A DNA stretch of 64,000 bases, taken from assembly GCF_001885585.1 (NCBI RefSeq), contig NZ_LSRP01000140.1:101103-165102 (forward strand), read 5' to 3'. A program made the position numbers and the translations under genes. Of the stretch, positions 45,612 through 54,878 are shown piece after piece (the first letter of the stretch is position 1; each line of letters begins with the position of its first letter). The notes below the pieces were generated by a model, which did no database searches, was not told the DNA's origin, and worked only from the letters and a program-made list of their open reading frames with translations. Source of the DNA: Pararhizobium antarcticum (GTDB taxonomy: Bacteria; Pseudomonadota; Alphaproteobacteria; Rhizobiales; Rhizobiaceae).

Positions 45612-47537
45612 TCAGGCCGCCTGCACGTCACCCAGTTGCAGCCAGAGATCGACCAGCGCGCCGAACCTGCCGGCCATGTCGGCAACGGCCTGTTCGTCGC
45701 TCATTTCACCGTCAAGCCACGCCTTGGCGGCCTCGGCGAAAATCGTTCGTCCGACGGCAAAGCCCTTGACGGTGCGCGAGGTCCGGGCAGCGGTGAAACC
45801 CTGCTTCAGGGCCTCGTATGGCGCCTCCAGACCGAGCAGGACAACACCGCGGCAGAGCGGATCGCGTGTTTCGATCACCGTGTCGATCGCGGCCCAGGCA
45901 GCGTTGCTTGCCTGAGGCTCAAGCTTCCACCAGTCCGGCTTGAGGCCGGCATCGTACATTTCATTCAGCGCGCGCGGAATGGTCTGGTCGTCGAGCGTGC
46001 CGTGTTTGCCGGCAATGATCTCGATCAGGATCTCGCGTCCGATCTTGCGGGCGGCCTCGAAGGCCGCGCGCAGCTTGGCAATCTGCGTGGCCTTCAACTC
46101 GGCCGGATCGTCCGGGTGATAGAAGCTCAGCACCTTGATGCAGTGATCGACCGGCCAGTCGACCAGCCGGGAACCGAGATCCTGACTGAATTCGAACTGC
46201 AGCGGACGCGAGCCGGGAAGCTCGATGGGCTTGCCGATCCAGAAATTCTTGTTCACGGCAAACAGCGCGTCGCGGCCATACTTGTCGTCGATGAGCATGC
46301 CGAAGCCGGGGCGGCCATCGGCGATGCGCTCGGCGGCCTTGACGGCCAGAACCTTGAAGGCCGGAATGCGGGCCAGACGCCCTACATCGCCCCCGGCCAG
46401 ATCTTCGAGCTGGCTGCGGTGGTCTATGGCAAGCGCCATCAACTGCGGAAACTGACGACGGCGCGTGGTGGCCCAGTGGATATGGTTGATCACTTCATCC
46501 TTGCGCAGCGCCTTTTCCTTGCTGCCATTGGCGAGGAAAAACTGCAGCTCGGTCCAGGTCGGGATTTCCGGGGCGCAGAGCAGGCGCGACACCGCAAAGG
46601 CGCCGCAGGCATTGGCCCAGGTGGCCGAGGTCGCATGCGGCTCGCCCTTCAGCCAGCCGCGCAGGAAGCCGGACATGAAGGCATCACCGGCACCAAGCAC
46701 GTTGTAGACCTCGATCGGGAACCCCTTGCCGACGATGCCATCCTCCAGATCATCCGAGATCGCACCATCATAGACGATGCAGCCCATGGGACCGCGTTTC
46801 AGCACGATAGTCGCTTTCGAATTGGCGCGGATCGTCTTCAAAGCGGCCAGAAGATCGCTGTCGCCGGACGCGATCAGCACTTCTTCTTCTGTTCCGACAA
46901 TCAGGTCGCAATCGGCAAGAACCGTCCGGAGATGGGCGGACACCTTGTCCGAAGCGATATAGCGATTGTCGCCGGCATCATGGCCGGCCAGGCCCCAGAG
47001 GTTGGGACGATAGTCTATGTCGAAGATGACCCTGGCGCCGCTTTCCTTGGCGATGCGGATCGCCTTGCGTTGGGCTGCATCCGTGTGCGGCTTGGCAAAA
47101 TGCGTGCCGGTGACGAGGATGGCGCGCGCCGAGCGGATGAAATCCTCGGACACGTCGTCTTCGCACAGCGCGCTGTCGGCACAATTGTCGCGATAGAAGA
47201 GCAGCGGGAAGGAATGTTCGCTCTCGACAGAGAGAATGGCAAGTGCCGTCAGCCGTTCGGGATCGGTGACGATGCCCTTCGTCTCGACACCCTCGCGCTC
47301 CAGCTGCTCGCGGATGAAGCGTCCCATCTGCTCCTTGCCGACGCGGGTCAGAAGCGCAGACTTCAGGCCGAGACGGGCGGTACCGACCGAAATATTGGTC
47401 GGGCAGCCGCCGACGGATTTGGCGAAACTGGCCACATCCTCAAGGCGCGTGCCGATCTGCTGGCCGTAGAGATCAACCGAGGCACGGCCGATCGTGATCA
47501 GATCCAGCGGCTTGTCTGCTGTTGTCGTCTGGCTCAA
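45612..47537 (-). CDS. iolC: Bifunctional 5-dehydro-2-deoxygluconokinase / DUF2090 aldolase-like protein
   Basis: 641 residues from TTG 47537 with GGGAGGAC just upstream. PfkB kinase domain about 1-330: VGGCPTNISVGTARLGLKSA, YNVLGAGDAFMSGFLRGWL (catalytic Asp). The C-terminal half (from about LMALAIDHRSQLEDLAG) is DUF2090, similar to class II-type aldolases and found fused to IolC in rhizobia. The enzyme phosphorylates 2-deoxy-5-keto-gluconate; the fused part may split it to DHAP and malonate semialdehyde. First gene of iolCDEB after the IolR site. Confidence 0.95.
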   Translation of the reverse strand: MSQTTTADKPLDLITIGRASVDLYGQQIGTRLEDVASFAKSVGGCPTNISVGTARLGLKSALLTRVGKEQMGRFIREQLEREGVETKGIVTDPERLTALAILSVESEHSFPLLFYRDNCADSALCEDDVSEDFIRSARAILVTGTHFAKPHTDAAQRKAIRIAKESGARVIFDIDYRPNLWGLAGHDAGDNRYIASDKVSAHLRTVLADCDLIVGTEEEVLIASGDSDLLAALKTIRANSKATIVLKRGPMGCIVYDGAISDDLEDGIVGKGFPIEVYNVLGAGDAFMSGFLRGWLKGEPHATSATWANACGAFAVSRLLCAPEIPTWTELQFFLANGSKEKALRKDEVINHIHWATTRRRQFPQLMALAIDHRSQLEDLAGGDVGRLARIPAFKVLAVKAAERIADGRPGFGMLIDDKYGRDALFAVNKNFWIGKPIELPGSRPLQFEFSQDLGSRLVDWPVDHCIKVLSFYHPDDPAELKATQIAKLRAAFEAARKIGREILIEIIAGKHGTLDDQTIPRALNEMYDAGLKPDWWKLEPQASNAAWAAIDTVIETRDPLCRGVVLLGLEAPYEALKQGFTAARTSRTVKGFAVGRTIFAEAAKAWLDGEMSDEQAVADMAGRFGALVDLWLQLGDVQAA

Positions 47538-47631
47538 AACGTCCTCCCGGCGGGCAGTGGAATGCCCAGCTTTGTCTTTTGTTTTTTGGCGATGTCGGCA
47601 TGAAACATAAATTCCGCTATCTAGTCAATAT

Positions 47632-47645
47632 GGAATTTTCGTTCC
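47632..47645. promoter_or_regulatory. IolR operator upstream of iolC
   Basis: GGAA-TTTTCG-TTCC matches the GGAA-N6-TTCC IolR motif described for Sinorhizobium meliloti; it lies about 100 bases before the iolC TTG and just past the iolR stop, in the only spacer likely to hold the operon promoter. An AT-rich ATTCC...GGAAT dyad overlaps it. Confidence 0.75.
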
Positions 47646-47653
47646 AAATAGAA

Positions 47654-48508
47654 TTACCCGCCCTCGCCGAGCCGCCGACGACGCTCCGCGATTGCAACCG
47701 TTAAAGCCATGGCAAAGGCCATGCTGGCTGACAGCGAACGGAAGCCCGCATGATCGGCCTCGACCAGTTCGAACCAGACTTTTGAAGACTCGGCCAGGGG
47801 CGAGAACGCCGAATCGGTCAGCGAGACGACCGGTATCTTGCGACTGGCCAGCATGCGCGCCTGATTGGCGCTTTCCGACGCATAAGGCGAGAAGCTGACG
47901 GCAAAGGCGGCGTCATTCTTGCCGGCCATCGCCAGCATGTCGTCATCGATCCCTGCGGACGTGCCGACCAGCTGGTGGCGCACTTTCAGCTTGCCGAAGG
48001 CATAGGCCATGTAGCTGGAGATCGGATAGGAACGACGCTTGGCAATCAGATAGATCGTCTCGGCACCGGCGAGAATATTGACGGCACGCTCGAATTGGTC
48101 AGGATCGACGGATGTTGCGACATTATCGAGCGACCGGTGCGCGGCCGTCATGAATCCGTTGAAGATCGAACCGCTTTCGAGCTTGCTGTGATCATTGTCG
48201 CCAAGCGCCCGCAAGCGGTCTTCATAACCCGGCGTACGCTCGCGCAGGCGCGCCCGGAAAATCAGCTGCAGGCTGGAGAACCCTTCAAAGCCGAAATGCT
48301 GGGCAAAGCGCACCAGCGTCGAGGGCTGGACATCAGCAGAGGTGGCAATGCTGGCGGCCGTTCCGAAGGCAATTTCATCGGGATTATCGAGCGCATAGGC
48401 GGCGACCTGACGCAGGCGCTTTGGCAAAAGGGTCTTCCTTTCGAGGATTACCGTCTTGAGCGCGTCGAAATCCTGCGGGACGCCGGCTGGGGGCTCTTCA
48501 ATGGCCAT
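47654..48508 (-). CDS. iolR: RpiR-family transcriptional regulator of inositol catabolism
   Basis: 284 residues. N-terminal HTH_6 domain: TLLPKRLRQVAAYALDNPDE and ASIATSADVQPSTLVRFAQ; C-terminal SIS sugar-isomerase domain: FERAVNILAGAETIYLIAK, DAAFAVSFSPYASESANQ and FSPLAESSKVWFELV. It sits immediately upstream of the iol genes and presumably senses an inositol catabolite, repressing the operon through the GGAA-N6-TTCC site. A near-match AGAA-N6-TTCC is located 71 bases before its own start. Confidence 0.93.
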   Translation of the reverse strand: MAIEEPPAGVPQDFDALKTVILERKTLLPKRLRQVAAYALDNPDEIAFGTAASIATSADVQPSTLVRFAQHFGFEGFSSLQLIFRARLRERTPGYEDRLRALGDNDHSKLESGSIFNGFMTAAHRSLDNVATSVDPDQFERAVNILAGAETIYLIAKRRSYPISSYMAYAFGKLKVRHQLVGTSAGIDDDMLAMAGKNDAAFAVSFSPYASESANQARMLASRKIPVVSLTDSAFSPLAESSKVWFELVEADHAGFRSLSASMAFAMALTVAIAERRRRLGEGG

Positions 48509-48891
48509 AGACTGCTATTTCTCCATCGGCGTTTGCCTTGTCGATATCTCGTTCTAAGCGATTTACAAAACAACGGATAGAACGTTCATTCCATTTTTCC
48601 GAAATCCGCCGGTCCTTCCACAGACGCGACCAGCCGATTGCGAGCGACGCATTGGGTGTCGTGGATTGGGTGTCGAGGACGGACAGGTCGCGAAGGAACC
48701 CTTTTGCACCTCACACCGTGCCCAAGGGAACAGCGGCGTATTGGCGGGAAAGGCTATGACGATCCCGCAAACCTGTCGCAATGATGCGGATCGTTAACGC
48801 ATTTTTACCCTTTTCCGTTGAAAGATCAGCGGACGTTATGGTTAACAGTCAATGATCAACGCGGCCGATGCGCCGCTGGAGTGAGATTGCC
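48509..48891. other. 383-base divergent spacer between iolR and the amidotransferase gene
   Basis: No gene seen. It carries AGAA-CGTTCA-TTCC at 48579-48592 (one mismatch to the IolR box, near iolR) and a two-copy 14-base tandem repeat ATTGGGTGTCG at 48651-48661 and 48665-48675. The right part precedes the amidotransferase start with GGAGTGAG as its ribosome site. Confidence 0.5.
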
Positions 48892-49755
48892 ATGTGCCGC
48901 TGGGCAGCCTATCGCGGAGAACCGCTGTATCTGGAAGACCTGGTGTCGTCGCCGGCGCATTCGCTGATCGAGCAATCGCACTGCGCCACGCGCGCCAAGA
49001 CCGCGACCAATGGCGACGGCTTCGGCATCGCCTGGTATGGCGACCATCCGGAACCCGGCCGCTACCGCGACATCCTGCCGGCATGGGCGGACTGCAACCT
49101 GAAGAGCATCGCCCGCCAGATCCGCTCGCCGCTGTTTCTCGCCCATGTCAGGGCCGCCACCGGCGGCGGCACGCGTCGCGACAATTGCCATCCCTTCGTG
49201 CACGGCCGCTGGTCCTTCATGCACAATGGCCAGATCGGCGACTTCGACTATCTGCGCCGGCCGATGGAGAGCATGCTCGACAACGACCTCTATGCGGCGC
49301 GCACCGGATCAACCGACAGCGAACTCCTGTTCCTGCTGGCGTTGCAATTCGGGCTGGAGCAGGATCCGCTCGGCGCGATCGGCGAAACGCTGGCCTTCGT
49401 CGAACGCCTCGCCGAGCATCTCGAGCGCAAGGTTCTCGTTCGCTTCACGGCCGCTTTTTCGGACGGACACGATCTCTACGCGGTGCGCTACGCGTCCGAC
49501 TGGAAAGCGCCGACCCTCTATGCGGCACCGATGGGCCCGAGCGGCGGCTATTGCCTCGTGTCGGAACCGCTGAACGACGATGACAATGCCTGGGTGGAAA
49601 TCCCGGACGGAACCGCCGTCGTGATCGGTGAAAACGGTGTCGACGTCCGCCTATTTGGAACGCAGGGCCTGGCGCCGAAGGTCACGCAGGCAGCGCAGTG
49701 GACGTCGGGACATCTGGGGCGATCGAACAATTCGTCGCGCTCAGGCAAAATGTGA
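48892..49755 (+). CDS. Class II glutamine amidotransferase domain protein (YafJ-like)
   Basis: 287 residues from ATG 48892 (MCRWAAYRGEPLYLEDL): Cys2 becomes the N-terminal nucleophile after methionine removal. FGIAWYGDHPEPGRY and VRAATGGGTRRDNCHPFVHG and FMHNGQIGDFD are the class II active-site segments. No synthase domain follows, so the acceptor of ammonia is a separate protein or the protein is a stand-alone hydrolase like EgtC/YafJ. Its 3' end overlaps the coaBC 3' end by 15 bases (convergent). Confidence 0.88.
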   Translation: MCRWAAYRGEPLYLEDLVSSPAHSLIEQSHCATRAKTATNGDGFGIAWYGDHPEPGRYRDILPAWADCNLKSIARQIRSPLFLAHVRAATGGGTRRDNCHPFVHGRWSFMHNGQIGDFDYLRRPMESMLDNDLYAARTGSTDSELLFLLALQFGLEQDPLGAIGETLAFVERLAEHLERKVLVRFTAAFSDGHDLYAVRYASDWKAPTLYAAPMGPSGGYCLVSEPLNDDDNAWVEIPDGTAVVIGENGVDVRLFGTQGLAPKVTQAAQWTSGHLGRSNNSSRSGKM

Positions 49756-50946
49756 GGCAATCAGCGCTGCAAGTTGCGTGGCGACATCCTGCTTGCTGGC
49801 TTCAGGCCATTCCGCAACGCCGGATTTCCCGATGACCTTCACAGCATTTCGATCGCCGCCCATGATGCCTGTTTCAGGGGAGACATCGTTTGCGACGATG
49901 TAGTCGGCCCCCTTGCGCTCAAGCTTCGCGCGGCCGTTTTCAAGGACATTCTGGGTTTCCGCCGCAAAGCCGACGACCAGTGCCGGACGCTGCGGATGAT
50001 GGCCGATCGTTTTGAGGATATCGGGATTTTCCGTCAGCAACAGCAGCGGTGGCGCCTCGCCCGGCTGTTTCTTGATCTTGTTTCCGGCAGCATCCGCCAC
50101 CCGCCAGTCGGCGACGGCAGCGACCATGACAGCGATATCCGCAGGCAGCGCCGCCAGAACGGCGTCCAGCATCTCCTGCGCCCGCTCGACATGAATGACC
50201 TGAAGGCCGGACGGATCGGGGATCGTGACAGGACCCGACACCAGCGTCACATCCGCGCCGAGTTTTGCAAGTGCCGCCGCGATGGCATGGCCCTGCTTGC
50301 CGGACGAGCGGTTGGCGATGAAGCGCACCGGGTCGATCGGTTCATGCGTCGGCCCTGAGGTAACGATCGCCCTGCGGCCGGAAAGCGGCTTTGGCCCGTC
50401 ATCCAGCAGCGCCTCGATTGCGGCAACGATCTGCAGCGGTTCGGCCATGCGGCCTTCGCCCTTTTCACCGCTTTCTGCCATTTCCCCGCAGGTCGGGCCG
50501 ACGAACCGGATGCCATCGCCGACAAGCATCGCATGGTTGCGCTGCGTGGCCGGATGGGACCACATTTTCGGATTCATGGCTGGTGCCACCAGAACCGGGC
50601 GATCCGTGGCGAGAAGGATGGTCGAGGCCAGATCATCGGCCAGGCCATGCGCCATCTTTGCCATCAGGTCGGCGGTTGCAGGGGCGATAACGACGAGGTC
50701 ACAGCCACGCGCCAACCGGATATGGCCGACGTCCTGCTCGTCCTCGCGGGAGAACAGATCGGTAAAAACGCGGTCTGCGGCAAGCGCGCCAACCGCAAGC
50801 GGCGTGACGAAGGCCTGCGCCCCTGATGTCATCACGGGCCTGACGGAGGCGCCGCGTTCACGCAGGCGGCGGATGAGATCAAGGCTCTTATAGGCGGCAA
50901 TGCCGCCGGAAATGATCAGAAGAATACGCTTGCCTGCCAGTGTCAT
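49741..50946 (-). CDS. coaBC: Bifunctional phosphopantothenoylcysteine decarboxylase / phosphopantothenate-cysteine ligase
   Basis: 401 residues from ATG 50946 (MTLAGKRILLIISGGIAAYK). N-terminal flavoprotein CoaC: HIRLARGCDLVVIAPATADL with the catalytic His, AMNPKMWSHPATQRN (PXMNXXMW). The clamp region reads GEMAESGEKGEGRM, so the Cys found in E. coli and plant enzymes (ACGDxGxG) is a serine. C-terminal CoaB: IVTSGPTHEPIDPVRFIANR and SSGKQGHAIAAAL. Both steps lead to 4'-phosphopantetheine for CoA. Convergent with the amidotransferase. Confidence 0.95.
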   Translation of the reverse strand: MTLAGKRILLIISGGIAAYKSLDLIRRLRERGASVRPVMTSGAQAFVTPLAVGALAADRVFTDLFSREDEQDVGHIRLARGCDLVVIAPATADLMAKMAHGLADDLASTILLATDRPVLVAPAMNPKMWSHPATQRNHAMLVGDGIRFVGPTCGEMAESGEKGEGRMAEPLQIVAAIEALLDDGPKPLSGRRAIVTSGPTHEPIDPVRFIANRSSGKQGHAIAAALAKLGADVTLVSGPVTIPDPSGLQVIHVERAQEMLDAVLAALPADIAVMVAAVADWRVADAAGNKIKKQPGEAPPLLLLTENPDILKTIGHHPQRPALVVGFAAETQNVLENGRAKLERKGADYIVANDVSPETGIMGGDRNAVKVIGKSGVAEWPEASKQDVATQLAALIASHFA

Positions 50947-51044
50947 ATCGATGCCCAGTGCCGGCGGGGCCAATCCCGCTCCTGTCTGGCCGCGACCCTA
51001 CGCGACCACCCTGCCCTATGCAATCGGCCGGCCGGCCGTTGGCG

Positions 51045-53600
51045 TCAGCCCGATTGTCCGGGTTCAATGCTGCGGTCGTTCAGCAATTGCTGGATCGCAC
51101 TTACCAGCGTCGTGCTCTCATAGGGCTTCCTGATCACGGGCACGCCTGCGAAGTCGGCCGAGAGAATCGAACTGTCGCCATAACCGGTGGCAAACAGAAA
51201 GGGTACCTTCAGGCGCGTCAACTCCAGCGCAACCGGCAGAGACGTGCCGATGCCGAGATTGACATCGAGGACGGCGACATCGGGCCTCCGGCTGGACAGC
51301 CTGTTGAGCGCATCGGCGGCGGAGGATGCAATAACGATATCGTCGATGCCGTTATCGCCCAGCATGCTCTCGACATCCATGGCAATCAGCAACTGGTCCT
51401 CGACCAAGAGCACCTTGATATCCCCGGGAAGCGGCTTCTCTATCGCTCCGCCGCCAATGCCTGGCATGTCGACCGCAGACTCGGCTCGATCTTGCGAAAA
51501 AGAGACATGCTTTGCCGGAAGGACGAACCGCGCGCAGAGCCCCGCCGGGGCATAGGTGATCTCACTTGTGCCATTCAGATCATAGGGCAAGCTGCGACTG
51601 ATCAGTGCGCTGCCGAAGCCGGCCCGCGATGGCGTCGTAACCACGGGGCCACCGGCTTCCTGCCAGACGACCGCACAGTTGCCTTCACGCGACAGTTGCC
51701 AGGACACGGAAAGCTGGCCGCTGGGGCGCGACAGAGCCCCATACTTCGCGGCATTGGTGGAAAGCTCATGCAGGACGAGGGCCATCACCGAAAAGGCCCG
51801 GCCGTCCAGTTGCACCGGCGGGCCGGCCAGGTCGATCGAGGCGTGGCGGTAGGGCGTCAGTTCGGCTTCGAGCAGGTCGGACAGCAGTCCGCCGCCGCTG
51901 CCACGGACGATCTGGTCATGGGCGAAGGACAGAGCCTGGATACGACCCTTCAGCGAAGCCACGTATTCAGTCAGCGTCTTTGCCTCGTGCAGCGGCTGCC
52001 CGACAAGCGACTTGATCAGCGCCAGGATGTTCTTGACCCGGTGGTTGAGTTCCTCATTGAGCATGCGCTGGCGCACATCGGCGCGGCTGCGCTCCTCGGC
52101 CATGATTTCGCTGTGGCGCAGGCCGATCTCGACCAGGGCGACACGCGTCACATCCGCGATCTCCCGATCGGCATCGGTCCAGGGCTGCGCCTGCATCTGG
52201 ACCGTTTGTTTCCAGATCGCAAAGCTCTTGCGCGGTGTCAGGCGATCGCCGAGCGGTCCCGTTTCATAGGATTTGTCGGGATTGCCGGCCCAGTTCAACG
52301 TCTGGACGAGCTCCTTGCGAAAGAAGAAGAGATAGTCGCGCGGCATCTGCGTCAACGGCACGGCCAGTATGCCGGCCGCCTGTGCGCAGAAGGCTTCCGC
52401 CTCCGGCAGGCGCTCCGAGAGGGCATGGCTTGCCCAGACACGGCCCTCCGCCACGGAGGAAACGAGATGGGCGATGGCCGGTATGGCAGAGGCTGGCGGG
52501 GTCGACCCGAAGGCGTGCCAGGTGCCGTTCATCCACAAGCCGATGCCATCGCAGGGCATCAGTGTGACGAAATCGGGGAGATGCTCCTCCAGCAAGAGGC
52601 CGATATTGTCGTGATGCGTTGCTAGTCTGAGGAAATGATCGAGTGATGTCCGCGCACGGCCAGCGGTTTCAAGCGTGCGGTGTTGCTTCAGCGCATGCAG
52701 GTGGAGCGAGAAGAAGTCGCCGAACATCTCCGCCGCAACCCGTTCGTTCAATGGCAGGACCTTCGGTGAATAATGGTGGCAGGCGATCAGGCCCCAGAGC
52801 TTGCCATCAATGATGATCGAGACCGACATCGAGGCGGCGACGCCCATATTGCGCAGATACTCGCAATGGATCGGTGAGACGGAGCGCAGATGGGCGAGCG
52901 ACAGGTCCACCGGTTCGCCTGAAACATCGAGCGCAGGCACGATCGGCACCCTGTCTCCGGAGGCGTCGCCGATGATGCGGATGGTGTTCTTGAGATAGAG
53001 CACGCGGGCCTGCTGGGGAATATCGGTGGCCGGGAAATACTGGCCGAGAAAGCTCTCCAGATCGCCACGCCTCGCCTCTGCAACAACCTTTCCCGCCCCG
53101 TCATGCTCGAAACGATAGATCATCACCCGGTCATAGCCGAGAGCACCGCGCAACAGGCGGGCGGAGGTGGCGATCAACCGGTCGACATCGCCTATGTCGC
53201 GGATGCGCTGCAGCAGCGTGCGGGCAAGCTGCAGCGGCTGTTCCCTGTCGGCCCGCTCGAACTCGATGATCGCCATCGATCGGAAAAGATGGATGGAAAC
53301 GTCGAAGACGCCTTGCGCGACGCGAAGTCCGGGAAGAAGCGCCGGACGATGCCCTTCGCCATTCGCAGCCAAGGCGTTGCGCAAGGCATGGGCAGCATCG
53401 GCGCCGACCAGTGCCTCCAGCGGCATGCCGTTGATCTCGCCAGCCAGGCCCAGCAGGTCGAAGCTATTGGCGGAGTGGCGAAGCACGCGCCCAGCCCTAG
53501 AGTCACACACCAGCAGGCAGCCATGCGGCTGAATGCTGCCGGGAATATGGATCGGCTCACGATCGCAATTGATGAGGTCAACCTGTTCAGGCTCGTTCAT
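51045..53600 (-). CDS. bphP: Bacteriophytochrome with HWE kinase and C-terminal receiver domain
   Basis: 851 residues from ATG 53600. PAS domain holds NCDREPIHIPGSIQPHG with Cys12, the biliverdin attachment site of bacterial phytochromes. GAF domain: YFPATDIPQQAR (residues 189-199, consensus PASDIP). PHY tongue: NWAGNPDKSYETG and PRKSF at 456-460. HWE kinase: LNHRVKNILALIKSL with H520, HELSTNAAKYGALS. REC domain from about 727 with D779 in VAVLDVNLG. A hybrid red/far-red light sensor; the receiver may return or pass the phosphate. It overlaps bphO by 14 bases. Confidence 0.95.
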   Translation of the reverse strand: MNEPEQVDLINCDREPIHIPGSIQPHGCLLVCDSRAGRVLRHSANSFDLLGLAGEINGMPLEALVGADAAHALRNALAANGEGHRPALLPGLRVAQGVFDVSIHLFRSMAIIEFERADREQPLQLARTLLQRIRDIGDVDRLIATSARLLRGALGYDRVMIYRFEHDGAGKVVAEARRGDLESFLGQYFPATDIPQQARVLYLKNTIRIIGDASGDRVPIVPALDVSGEPVDLSLAHLRSVSPIHCEYLRNMGVAASMSVSIIIDGKLWGLIACHHYSPKVLPLNERVAAEMFGDFFSLHLHALKQHRTLETAGRARTSLDHFLRLATHHDNIGLLLEEHLPDFVTLMPCDGIGLWMNGTWHAFGSTPPASAIPAIAHLVSSVAEGRVWASHALSERLPEAEAFCAQAAGILAVPLTQMPRDYLFFFRKELVQTLNWAGNPDKSYETGPLGDRLTPRKSFAIWKQTVQMQAQPWTDADREIADVTRVALVEIGLRHSEIMAEERSRADVRQRMLNEELNHRVKNILALIKSLVGQPLHEAKTLTEYVASLKGRIQALSFAHDQIVRGSGGGLLSDLLEAELTPYRHASIDLAGPPVQLDGRAFSVMALVLHELSTNAAKYGALSRPSGQLSVSWQLSREGNCAVVWQEAGGPVVTTPSRAGFGSALISRSLPYDLNGTSEITYAPAGLCARFVLPAKHVSFSQDRAESAVDMPGIGGGAIEKPLPGDIKVLLVEDQLLIAMDVESMLGDNGIDDIVIASSAADALNRLSSRRPDVAVLDVNLGIGTSLPVALELTRLKVPFLFATGYGDSSILSADFAGVPVIRKPYESTTLVSAIQQLLNDRSIEPGQSG

Positions 53601-54153
53601 GCAGGGTTCTTTCAAATGCCATCTCGGCAATCTCGAAGGTGCGCGCAGAGACTTTCGCGACGTGGTCGATATCAATGCCAACGGCATCTTCAAGGAGCTT
53701 CAGATAGGCACTCCAACGACCATTCTGCCGGCACTGGACGGCAAGATGCCGGGCCCCGAAGGTCGCGCTGTATCCAAGCGCCTGCGCACGTTTGTACAAG
53801 AGTCGGGCGCCCAGTGCCGATCCCTCCAGCACATAAAGCATGCCGAGAATATCCTCCGCTTCCAGACTGGAGGACGGCGCGGACGGTATGGATGGCCGCT
53901 GAGCGGCGGCGCCGATATCGGCGAGATCCTGCCCAATCAGGTCGGCTAGGCGTTCATTCTGCCAGGCAGAGAACGCCATGGGCCAATGCACCAGCGACAG
54001 CATGTCTTCGACAACGGAACGGAATACGGCCATGCCCTGAAGGTAGCGACTGTAGGATTGCGCGGAATCAAACGGGCCGATCAGCCTGTCGAGTGCTTCA
54101 TGGGCCATGGATGTGCGTGCCCTCAAGGTCGCACGGCGGGACTGGTCTTGCAT
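53587..54153 (-). CDS. bphO: Biliverdin-forming haem oxygenase
   Basis: 188 residues from ATG 54153 (MQDQSRRATLRARTSMAHE); a GTG at 54243 would add 30 residues. The proximal-His helix is RTSMAHEALDRLI, and YLQGMAVFRSVVEDML and EDILGMLYVLEGSALGARLL (the distal glycine-rich helix) follow the bacterial haem oxygenase pattern. It makes biliverdin, the chromophore of the phytochrome encoded next; the 14-base overlap implies coupled translation. The spacer 54154-54306 holds the promoter; TATATT at about 54274 on the minus strand is a candidate -10. Confidence 0.87.
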   Translation of the reverse strand: MQDQSRRATLRARTSMAHEALDRLIGPFDSAQSYSRYLQGMAVFRSVVEDMLSLVHWPMAFSAWQNERLADLIGQDLADIGAAAQRPSIPSAPSSSLEAEDILGMLYVLEGSALGARLLYKRAQALGYSATFGARHLAVQCRQNGRWSAYLKLLEDAVGIDIDHVAKVSARTFEIAEMAFERTLHERA

Positions 54154-54306
54154 GAAATCTTTCTGGCTAGAAGCGGCAGCATCTGCCGGTGCCAGGGCAG
54201 GATGGTCGAAGTGCGAAAACAGACAATAAAATGCCCGAACCACGACAAGGTTCCCCCCAGCTCTTAAAACAGGGCCTAATATAACCGCGATTTCGATGAT
54301 CCGCGC

Positions 54307-54798
54307 TCATGCGTCCGGTGTTTGCCGACGCTGCCGAGCCGACCAGATTTCATAGATATCCTCGCCGTCGGGACGAACAGGTTGATAGACGAACTGCATG
54401 GCCTGCTCGGCCAACGGTTTGCGCAGGTCTGCATAAAGCGCGGCGCTGGTCAGGCCATGCGGCGCGCCGTCTTCGTTGGAGTAGGCATAGGCAATGTCGG
54501 TGATGCCGGCGAGACGCATGGCAGCCAGACACATGGGACAGGGATGGCCGCTGGCATAAACCGTGGCACCGGCAAGTGTTGCGCGCCCAAGCTTCATGGC
54601 CGCAGCCCGCACAGCCACCAGTTCGGCATGGGCCGTCGGGTCCTTGGTGGCCATGACCTGGTTGACGCCCGTCGATACAATTTCGCCATCCATGACCAGA
54701 ACGGCGCCAAACGGCCGCCCGCCACCCAGAACATTGTCACGGGCAAGCGCGATCGCCTTCGTCATGAACCGCTCCGCATCGGACTTTGCATCGGGCAT
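54307..54798 (-). CDS. Nucleoside/guanine deaminase (CMP/dCMP deaminase family)
   Basis: 163 residues from ATG 54798 with GAGGAGTGCGCC upstream. Zinc site: DPTAHAELVAVRAAAM (HAE) and GHPCPMCLAAMRLAGI (PCPMC). RPFGAVLVMDGEIVSTGVN and ITDIAYAYSNED resemble guanine deaminase of the GuaD type and tRNA-adenosine-deaminase-like enzymes; E-D-G residues near the C-terminus fit the guanine deaminase group. Substrate assignment is not certain. Confidence 0.88.
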   Translation of the reverse strand: MPDAKSDAERFMTKAIALARDNVLGGGRPFGAVLVMDGEIVSTGVNQVMATKDPTAHAELVAVRAAAMKLGRATLAGATVYASGHPCPMCLAAMRLAGITDIAYAYSNEDGAPHGLTSAALYADLRKPLAEQAMQFVYQPVRPDGEDIYEIWSARQRRQTPDA

Positions 54799-54878
54799 GG
54801 CGCACTCCTCATACACAACCGGTTTTCATGGTAGACGATGGCCGTGGCACGTCAACATGCGATAGCGGCCATTCTCGA

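Noticed and set aside
45543..47603. 686-residue plus-strand reading opposite iolC
   Set aside because: Antisense to a PfkB-DUF2090 protein with intact motifs.
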